DNA of 64,000 nt from Streptomyces sp. NBC_01353 (GTDB lineage Bacteria; Actinomycetota; Actinomycetes; Streptomycetales; Streptomycetaceae), in the NCBI RefSeq assembly GCF_036237275.1, contig NZ_CP108352.1, forward strand, positions 806,001 through 870,000. Reading direction: 5' to 3'. A program made the translations under genes and the position numbers. Numbering within the stretch: position 1 is the stretch's first letter; every line of letters starts with the position of its first letter. The notes beneath the pieces are model-generated. The model saw only the letters and a program-made list of their open reading frames with translations, was not told the DNA's origin and ran no database searches. Below are positions 58,172-64,000 of this stretch, one piece after another.

Positions 58172-58431
58172 TCAGCCGGTGCCGGTGTACACGAAGAGCT
58201 GCGGGGACCACGGCGTGCAGTTGCGGCCCTGGGCGTCGTCGATCGACTGGGCGCACGCACGGACCTTGAAGTTCCAGCTGCCGCGTTCGGGGTTGTTCCA
58301 GGTCACGACGCGGTTCTCTCCCATGCCCCTGCCAGGTGCTCCACTTGCGCCCTGTCGGATGGGTGTAGCTCACCTCGTAGTAGGCCCCGCGGGGGCCGGG
58401 ACGGTAGTGGCAGTCCCCAACACTCGGAGGA
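58172..58431 (-). pseudogene. secreted-protein C-terminal remnant with frameshift
   Basis: On the minus strand DPPSVGDCHYRPGPRGAYYE and SYTHPTGRKWSTWQ lead, after one extra G near 58338, into ENRVVTWNNPERGSWNFKV, then CAQSIDDAQGRNCTPW and the stop at 58172. The paired cysteines suggest an exported protein. The 5' part is missing. I cannot name the family. Confidence 0.6.
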
Positions 58432-58461
58432 TCGGAGAGGGCTGGGCGTCACGACCCGTGG

Positions 58462-59520
58462 TCAGGAGCCTGTCCAGCCTGTGCCGGCAGACGTGAGCGC
58501 CCGGTCCGTGCGGCGGAAGGCGGCGCGGTAGGCGCTCGGGCGTTGGCCGGTGTGGCGGGCGAAGAGTGCGGCGAAGGTGCCGGGGTCCTGGTAGCCGACG
58601 GTCGAGGCGACGGCGGCGACGGTGCGGTCGGTGGTCTCCAGCAGGTGGCGGGCGCGGCGGACCCGGGAGGCCTGCAGATGGGCCAGCGGGCTGTGTCCGG
58701 TCTCCTCGGCGAAGCGGCGCAGCAGAGTGCGGGTGCTGACTCGGAAGGCGTCCGCGAGTGCGGCAAGGTCGTACCGCGCGGAGAGGTTCTGGTCGAGCCG
58801 CCGCATGACCCGCTGGGAGAACTCGCTGCCGGGCTGCGGCAGGAGTCGCGGGTCGACGTACGGGGTCTGGGCGGTCCGTGCGTCGTCGACGAGTGCCACC
58901 CGCGCGGTGGTCCGGGCCACCCGGGCGCCGCTGTGCCGGCGGATCAGGTCCAGCGCGAAGTCGTACATGGCGCTGAAGGCGGCGGTGGTCGTCACGCCCG
59001 TGTCGGTGACGACCAGTTGCTCGGGCCGAACGTCGGCCTCCGGGCAGCGCCTGGCCAGTTCGTCGGCGTGCAGCCAGGACGTGGTGGCCCGGCGCTCGTC
59101 GAGCAGGCCGGCCTCGGCGAGCAGGAACGCGCCGACGCAGAGAGAGACGACCGCGGTGCCGGCGGCGGCCTGCGCGCGGATCGCCGCGATCTCGGGGGCC
59201 AGCCCGGCGAGGCATGCGTCAAGGTCTGTTGCCGGACCCAGTTCGAAGCCGGGGACGACGAGGACGTCGACCTCACGCATCGGACGCACGTCCAGACTCG
59301 CGCCGCCGGAGGCGGTGACCCGGCGGCGGGGCGAGACGATCGACACCCGGTAGCCGGGCGCGTCCGGTCCGGCGACGTGTTCGGCCATCGTCAACAGGTC
59401 GGGGACCCCGAAGACTTCGGAGGCGAAGCAGCCCGGGTAGGCGAGGACGCCGACCCGCAGCGCACCCGGCCCGGCGCCCGGGCCTCCACGTTCGTCCGCC
59501 CGCCGCGTCTCCTCCGCCAT
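58462..59520 (-). CDS. GlxA-type AraC family regulator (DJ-1/PfpI fused)
   Basis: This 352-residue regulator has an N-terminal DJ-1/PfpI-like domain (about 22-195: VGVLAYPGCFASEVFGVPDL, VVSLCVGAFLLAEAGLLDER, with Cys at the nucleophile elbow) and a C-terminal AraC double helix-turn-helix (about 245-345: YDLAALADAFRVSTRTLLRR, AAVASTVGYQDPGTFAALFA). GlxA-type regulators respond to small metabolites. ATG 59520 is used. It is divergent from a dienelactone hydrolase gene, which is a candidate target. Confidence 0.92.
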   Translation of the reverse strand: MAEETRRADERGGPGAGPGALRVGVLAYPGCFASEVFGVPDLLTMAEHVAGPDAPGYRVSIVSPRRRVTASGGASLDVRPMREVDVLVVPGFELGPATDLDACLAGLAPEIAAIRAQAAAGTAVVSLCVGAFLLAEAGLLDERRATTSWLHADELARRCPEADVRPEQLVVTDTGVTTTAAFSAMYDFALDLIRRHSGARVARTTARVALVDDARTAQTPYVDPRLLPQPGSEFSQRVMRRLDQNLSARYDLAALADAFRVSTRTLLRRFAEETGHSPLAHLQASRVRRARHLLETTDRTVAAVASTVGYQDPGTFAALFARHTGQRPSAYRAAFRRTDRALTSAGTGWTGS

Positions 59521-59636
59521 CGTCCCCGTACCCCCGTCGCCGGCCCGTACCGCTTGTCGTCGCGTGGCGAGATTACCCCTGGGCTTGGCGATCCGGCCCC
59601 TCAACGGACGGCCGGGCGCCGGGCCACGCTGTCCCC

Positions 59637-60434
59637 ATGACCGACGATCCGATCACCGACTTCACCCGCCGGAACGTGGCCGTGGAGGAGGTGGAGAAGA
59701 CGGTGTACGTGGCCGGCGCCGGGCCCGCGGTCGTGGTGCTGCCCGAGATGCCGGGCATCAGCCCCGACGTCCTGCGGCTCGCCCGCTGGGTACGGGACGC
59801 GGGCTTCACCGTCCACGTGCCCTCCTTGTTCGGGACGGACGGCGCCTTCCCCACGGTCGAGGGCGGCCGGGAGGTCGTCCGCCGCGCGTGCGTCAGCGCG
59901 GAGTTCCGTGCCTTCGCGGGCGGCGGCACCAGCCCGGTGACGATGTGGCTGCGTGGCCTCGCGCGCCAGGCCCACGCCGCTTGCGGCGGGCCCGGGGTGG
60001 GCGCGATCGGCCTGTGCTTCACCGGCAACTTCGCCCTCACCATGGCCCTGGAGCCGGCGGTGATCGCCCCTGTGGTCAACCATCCGTCTCTACCACTCGA
60101 CGACCCCGGCGGACTCGAGATCGACGCGGCGGACGGGCGCGCGGTGCGTGACCGGCTCACCCGCGACGGACTCACCGTCCTCGCCTACCGCTTCGAGGGC
60201 GACCGCTGGTGCACGGGGCAGCGCTTCGCCGCCTACCGCGCGCTCCTCGGCGACGCCTTCGACGGACGCGTCCTCCCCGACAGCGCCGCCAACCCGGCCC
60301 CGCCGCCCTTCTTCGCCGACCTGGTCGGCACCCCGCACAGCGTCGTCACCGCCCATCTCGTCGACGAGGCGGGCCACCCCACGGTCCGGGCCCGCGACGA
60401 GATCCTCGCCTTCCTCACCGACCGCCTCCGGTAG
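59637..60434 (+). CDS. dienelactone hydrolase family protein
   Basis: The 265-residue alpha/beta hydrolase has the oxyanion region VVLPEMPGISPDVLRLARWV, the nucleophile elbow GAIGLCFTGNFALTMALE (Cys in place of Ser, as in dienelactone hydrolases) and the catalytic His in VDEAGHPTVRAR. It may hydrolyse a lactone or ester in a degradation route. It stops with TAG at 60432-60434, exactly at the point where a 5'-deleted alkyl sulfatase gene begins in the next frame. There is no obvious ribosome site. Confidence 0.88.
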   Translation: MTDDPITDFTRRNVAVEEVEKTVYVAGAGPAVVVLPEMPGISPDVLRLARWVRDAGFTVHVPSLFGTDGAFPTVEGGREVVRRACVSAEFRAFAGGGTSPVTMWLRGLARQAHAACGGPGVGAIGLCFTGNFALTMALEPAVIAPVVNHPSLPLDDPGGLEIDAADGRAVRDRLTRDGLTVLAYRFEGDRWCTGQRFAAYRALLGDAFDGRVLPDSAANPAPPPFFADLVGTPHSVVTAHLVDEAGHPTVRARDEILAFLTDRLR

Positions 60435-62172
60435 GACCGCCTGGGACCCCGACGCCTACCGCTTCCTCGCCGAGGCGGCGAGCGGTCATGACGATCATGA
60501 AGCCCCCGACACCGTCGACCCCAGCCTGTGGCGGCAGGCGCGGCTCCTGTCGCGCCAGGGCCTGTACCGGGTCACCGACCGGATCTACCAGGTCAGGGGC
60601 CTGGACCTGTCCAACATGACGATCGTCGAAGGCGACACCGGCATCATCGTCATCGACCCGCTCATCTCCGCCGAGACCGCCGCCGCGGCCCTGCGGCTCT
60701 ACCGCGCCCACCGCGGCGACCGCGCGGTCCGGGCGATGATCTACACCCATCCCCATGTCGACCACTTCGGGGGTTGCCGGGGCGTGCTGCCGGACGGCGC
60801 CGGGGACGTGCCCGTCCTCGCTCCGAAGGGCTTCATGGAGCACGCGGTCAGCGAGAACGTGTACGTCGGCACCGCGATGGCCCGCCGAGCCGCCTACATG
60901 TACGGCTCCACGCTCCCCAAGAACGCGGGCGCACAGGTCGGCTGCGGGCTCGGGCTGATGGTCTCGCTCGGCACCGTCGGGCTCATCGCCCCCACCCAAC
61001 TCATCGGCACCACAGGAGAGGAGGTCGTCCTCGACGGGGTGCGGATCCGGTTCCAGATGACCCCGGGCACAGAGTGCCAGGAGGAGATGAACTTCCTCTT
61101 CCCCGACCTGCGCGCGGTGTGCATGGCGGAGAACGCCACCCACGCCATGCACAACATCCTCACCCTGCGCGGCGCCCAGGTACGCGACGCCCACGCCTGG
61201 GCCGGCTACCTCACCGAATCGATCGGCCTCTACGACGGCACCGCCGACGTCGCCTTCGCCTCGCACCACTGGCCCACCTGGGGCAACGACGCGATCGTCG
61301 CCCTCCTCACGCACCAGCGGGACCTGTACGGCTACCTGCACGACCAGACCGTCCGGCTGATCAACCGGGGCCTGACCGGCACCGAGATCGCGGAGACGTT
61401 CCGGCTCCCGCCCCAGCTCGAGGGCGTCTGGGCGAATCGCGGTTACTACGGCTCGCTCAGTCACAACGTCAAGGCGGTCTACCAGCGGTACATGGGCTGG
61501 TTCGACGGCAACCCCGCCCATCTCTGGGAACACCCGCCCGTAGAGGAGGCCCGCCTCTGGGTGGAGTCCCTCGGCGGCCAGGCCGCGGTCCGGGCCCGCG
61601 CCCGGCACTACGCCGACCGCGGCGAGCTGCGCTTCGCCGTCACCCTGCTCAACCATGCCGTCTTCAACGACTCCCGGGACAGCCGGGCCCGGCGCCAACT
61701 CGCCGCGCTCTACACCCGCATGGGGCAAGCCGTCGAGAACGCCGTCTGGCGGAACTTCTACCTCACCGGCGCCCAGGAACTCCTCCACGGCATCACATCG
61801 CACGCCACCGCCGCCCTCGGCCCCGACATGTACCTGGCTCTGACCGTCGGCCAGATCATCGACAGCCTCGCCGTGCGCGTCGACGGCCCGAAGGCCTGGT
61901 CACTGCGGATCGCCGTCGACTGGCACATCGGCGCCGACTACCTTCACCTTCGCCTCGCCAACGGCCTGCTCACCTGGACCACGGACACCCGCCCCGCCGC
62001 CGACGCGGGCCTGACCATGACGATGACCAAGCCCCAACTCCTCTCCCTGCTCGCCGGAAAGGGAACCGACGGCATCACCATGAGCGGCGACCGCACTCTC
62101 ATGACCCGGCTGCTCGCGATCCTCGAAACCCCCGATCCGGAGTTCCCGATCGTGACTCCGAGAGACCGATGA
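60430..62172 (+). pseudogene. 5'-truncated alkyl sulfatase (BDS1/SdsA1-like), possibly inactive
   Basis: From 60430 the frame reads GRTAWDPDAYRFLAEA and then a nearly complete alkyl sulfatase: LSNMTIVEGDTGIIVIDPLI, the metal site THPHVDHFGG, APKGFMEHAVSENVYVG, MAENATHAMHNILTLRG and the C-terminal SCP2-like dimer/sterol-carrier part. The catalytic parts look intact. The first 60-90 residues of the family, with signal sequence and start, are missing, and no ATG or GTG occurs in frame before residue 63 (ATG 60616). The only upstream in-frame ATG (60148) is inside the dienelactone hydrolase gene. It is therefore probably not normally translated. Confidence 0.7.
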
Positions 62173-62289
62173 CGGCCGATGGCTGCCCATGACCGCCTAC
62201 GACTGCCGCCCCGCCGGCGCGGGTCGGGGCCGTGAGGGCGCCCCACCGCGCCCCACCGCGCGCAGCGGCGGGACGCGGCCGCAGCCAAT

Positions 62290-63378
62290 TCAGGCTCCGC
62301 TGGACGAGCGCACCCGCAGCCGCGGAAGGACGAACAGCCTGTGCCGGGGAGCGTCGGGCTGCTCGAGTCTGCGCACCAGCAACTCCACGGCGGACGCGCC
62401 GACTTCATGCTTCGCCGGGGCGATGGCGCTCAGCGGGATGTCGGCGAGCCCCGCCACCTCGTCGTCGTACGCCACGATCGCGACGTCGCCGGGGACCTGG
62501 ACCGACCGCGCGCGCAACCTCCTCAGCAGCGCGAGCGCCTCGTTGTCGGGATGGGCGATGACGGCGTCGACGCGGCCGGCCGCCGCGGCGTCGAGCAGCT
62601 CCTCGACCGGGCCGTCGTACTCCGGACTCCCGGGCCCCGCATCGGCGGTGACCAGGACGGACGTCGAAAGGGGGGCTTCGAGCCCGGCCGCGCGGACGCC
62701 GGCCTCGAAGCCCTCGATGATCCACTGTGCGGTCGGGCTCGTACCGCGTACGAGCAGCGCGAGGCGGGTGCGACCCGCCTCCGCGAGATGCCGTACGGCC
62801 AGCCGCGCCCCATGGACATGATCGGACACGACATGGTCGATCCCGGCCATCTCGTCCGCCTCGGGCCGGCGCTCCACGATCACGACAGGGACGGGCAGTT
62901 GCTCGTACCAGCCACGCGGCCCCGTCGGAACCACCAGCAGCCCGTCGATGCCGTCGCCGATCATCCTTTCGACCTGCGTGCGTTCCTCGTCCGCGTCGTA
63001 TCCAGAGATGTCCAGCACCAGCCGGGCGTTCCGGGCGGCGGCGGCCTCGCGCGCACCCTTGATCACCTCGGGGTAGTAGTAGTCGGCGGACGGCACGATC
63101 AGGCCGATGACGCGCTCCCGGCCGCGGGCCGGTGCGGCAGGATCCGCGTCGGCGGGCGCGGTCTCCGCCCAGGTCTCGGGGAGCATGGCCCCGCCGTGCA
63201 CCCGGGCGACCAGACCGCGGTCGGCGAGGACCTCCACGTCCCGGCGGATCGTGACCGGGGAGACGCCCAGCTCGGCGGCGAAGTCGCTGACCCGCAAGGA
63301 GCCCTCTTCCCGCAGCCTGCGCAGGATCGCCTGGTGCCTGTGTTCCGCGTGCACTTCCCCGCTCCCCTCGTAGGACAT
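62290..63378 (-). CDS. DeoR-type HTH / LacI-type sugar-binding hybrid repressor
   Basis: The 362-residue protein joins a DeoR helix-turn-helix (LREEGSLRVSDFAAELGVSP, VTIRRDVEVLADRGLVARVH) to a periplasmic-binding-like sugar domain of the LacI type from about residue 90 (IGLIVPSADYYYPEVIKGAR, DDEVAGLADIPLSAIAPAKH). Such hybrids sense a carbohydrate and repress uptake or degradation genes. It is divergent from a polysaccharide lyase gene, with inverted repeats between, so regulation of that gene is likely. Start ATG 63378. Confidence 0.92.
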   Translation of the reverse strand: MSYEGSGEVHAEHRHQAILRRLREEGSLRVSDFAAELGVSPVTIRRDVEVLADRGLVARVHGGAMLPETWAETAPADADPAAPARGRERVIGLIVPSADYYYPEVIKGAREAAAARNARLVLDISGYDADEERTQVERMIGDGIDGLLVVPTGPRGWYEQLPVPVVIVERRPEADEMAGIDHVVSDHVHGARLAVRHLAEAGRTRLALLVRGTSPTAQWIIEGFEAGVRAAGLEAPLSTSVLVTADAGPGSPEYDGPVEELLDAAAAGRVDAVIAHPDNEALALLRRLRARSVQVPGDVAIVAYDDEVAGLADIPLSAIAPAKHEVGASAVELLVRRLEQPDAPRHRLFVLPRLRVRSSSGA

Positions 63379-63418
63379 CGCAGTTCAGAAGCAGTGTAGC
63401 CACCTCGCGATCGAAGCT

Positions 63419-63440
63419 GTCTGTTTCTTGTCGAACAGAC
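63419..63440. promoter_or_regulatory. inverted repeat, candidate operator
   Basis: GTCTGTT at 63419-63425 and AACAGAC at 63434-63440 are exact inverted repeats. The motif TGTTTCT(T)GTC also recurs as a direct repeat downstream at about 63450. It is in the divergent space between the repressor gene and the lyase gene. Confidence 0.55.
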
Positions 63441-63565
63441 AACCAGTGACTGTTTCTGTCCAAACCGTTGCTCTCTTGGTTTTCTGCGTGTTAGAAACCC
63501 CCACGCTTACGAGCCAGCGACAGCGCCGAGGCAACGACGCGCTCCTCCCGTAAAGGTCGTCTCCC

Positions 63566-64000
63566 ATGCCATCTCCCTGGCGTCGCCGCACATTCCTCCA
63601 TGCCGCCGGTGGGGGCGCACTCGCCCTCGGACTCACAGGAACGCTCGCGCACCCGTCCAACGCCTCGGAAGTCCTGGGGTCCGGCGGCACGTTCGACGCG
63701 TCCGGAACGTTCGACACAGCGTCCGACGCGGAGTTCGACGCGCTGCGCGCCAAGTGGCGCGACCTCATCCTGGGTACGGGCTTCAGCCCGACCGCGGAGC
63801 CGTACCGGACCATCCTCAGCGGCCTCGGCACGACCGCGGCCGGCTACCGGGCGACCATGGCCCCGGCAAGCGGTTCGCTCTGGCCCGGCCGCACCTGGAC
63901 CGACCCGGAGCCCGACCTCGACGCCGAGTCCTACGCCTTCTCGGCGACCATGAACGACAGTTACAACCGGCTGCGCACCATGGCCGAGGCGTACTCCCAG
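63566..64000 (+). CDS. polysaccharide lyase family 8 (3' partial)
   Basis: The first 145 residues start with a Tat-type signal peptide (WRRRTFLHAAGGGALALGL) and a mature part that matches the N-terminal helical toroid of PL8 enzymes: FDALRAKWRDLILGTGFSPT, GLGTTAAGYRATM, TMNDSYNRLRTMAEAYS. PL8 lyases cleave hyaluronate, chondroitin or xanthan. The gene runs off the end of the window in frame. ATG 63566 is preceded by AAAGG. It is divergent from the DeoR/LacI-type repressor gene. Confidence 0.85.
   Translation, partial: MPSPWRRRTFLHAAGGGALALGLTGTLAHPSNASEVLGSGGTFDASGTFDTASDAEFDALRAKWRDLILGTGFSPTAEPYRTILSGLGTTAAGYRATMAPASGSLWPGRTWTDPEPDLDAESYAFSATMNDSYNRLRTMAEAYSQ

Overview
The window is high-GC actinomycete DNA and reads as a Streptomyces chromosome, probably an arm or stress-adaptation region. 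The evidence is strongly GC-biased codon use, frequent GTG starts, and Streptomyces-type families: SsgA-like protein, WhiB, mycothione reductase, an F420-dependent luciferase-like oxidoreductase, a Streptomyces-type gas vesicle cluster, CsbD proteins and SpoIIE/HATPase regulators. I saw no rRNA, tRNA, CRISPR array, prophage or complete insertion sequence.

Region 1 (1-8.2 kb) holds small stress-type genes: DUF6479, a PP2C phosphatase, DUF6131, an AI-2E family transporter, DUF4235, two CsbD proteins, an F420-type oxidoreductase and a HAD hydrolase. Region 2 (8.3-14.4 kb) is a complete gas vesicle locus. gvpO-A-F-G-J-L-S-K run rightwards with stop/start overlaps, and a gvpY/gvpZ-like pair is placed divergently. 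A transposase remnant follows. Region 3 (14.5-23.9 kb) contains GlsB, a third CsbD, a frameshifted hydrophobic-protein gene, a tight five-gene hemerythrin operon with a 27-residue peptide gene, a zinc alcohol dehydrogenase, a nucleotidyltransferase-BON-metallophosphoesterase operon, and a methyltransferase/CDGSH/diiron-oxidase-like group that faces an ATP-grasp gene.

Region 4 (24-31 kb) holds the ATP-grasp gene, a 7-bp tandem repeat, a two-gene membrane/partner cassette (with a paralogous copy at 43-45 kb), a BrkB-like membrane protein, a large PAS-GAF-SpoIIE-HATPase regulator whose phosphatase domain looks dead, and gene debris. Region 5 (31.4-45.4 kb) holds pyruvate carboxylase, a PRC-barrel protein, mycothione reductase, SsgA-like and WhiB regulators, a SigB/SigF-type sigma factor behind an RsbW-like kinase gene, an aldo/keto reductase, VanZ, DUF4230 and YkvA proteins.

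Region 6 (45.7-64 kb) is catabolic. A TetR gene and a palindromic operator precede an alpha-ketoglutarate dioxygenase / MFS / aldehyde dehydrogenase / acyl-CoA ligase operon. A second TetR lies with an AidB-like acyl-CoA dehydrogenase. Next come a sugar transporter with a GH1 beta-glucosidase, a GlxA-type AraC regulator, a dienelactone hydrolase butted against a 5'-truncated alkyl sulfatase, and a DeoR/LacI hybrid repressor divergent from the start of a family 8 polysaccharide lyase that runs off the window.

The first two thirds read as a SigB-type general-stress, osmotic, redox and buoyancy gene set; the last third reads as nutrient scavenging. Small genes and gene fragments repeatedly carry single-base indels, which points either to pseudogene decay or to residual assembly errors. 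All coordinates were worked out by reading the sequence; no database search was run.
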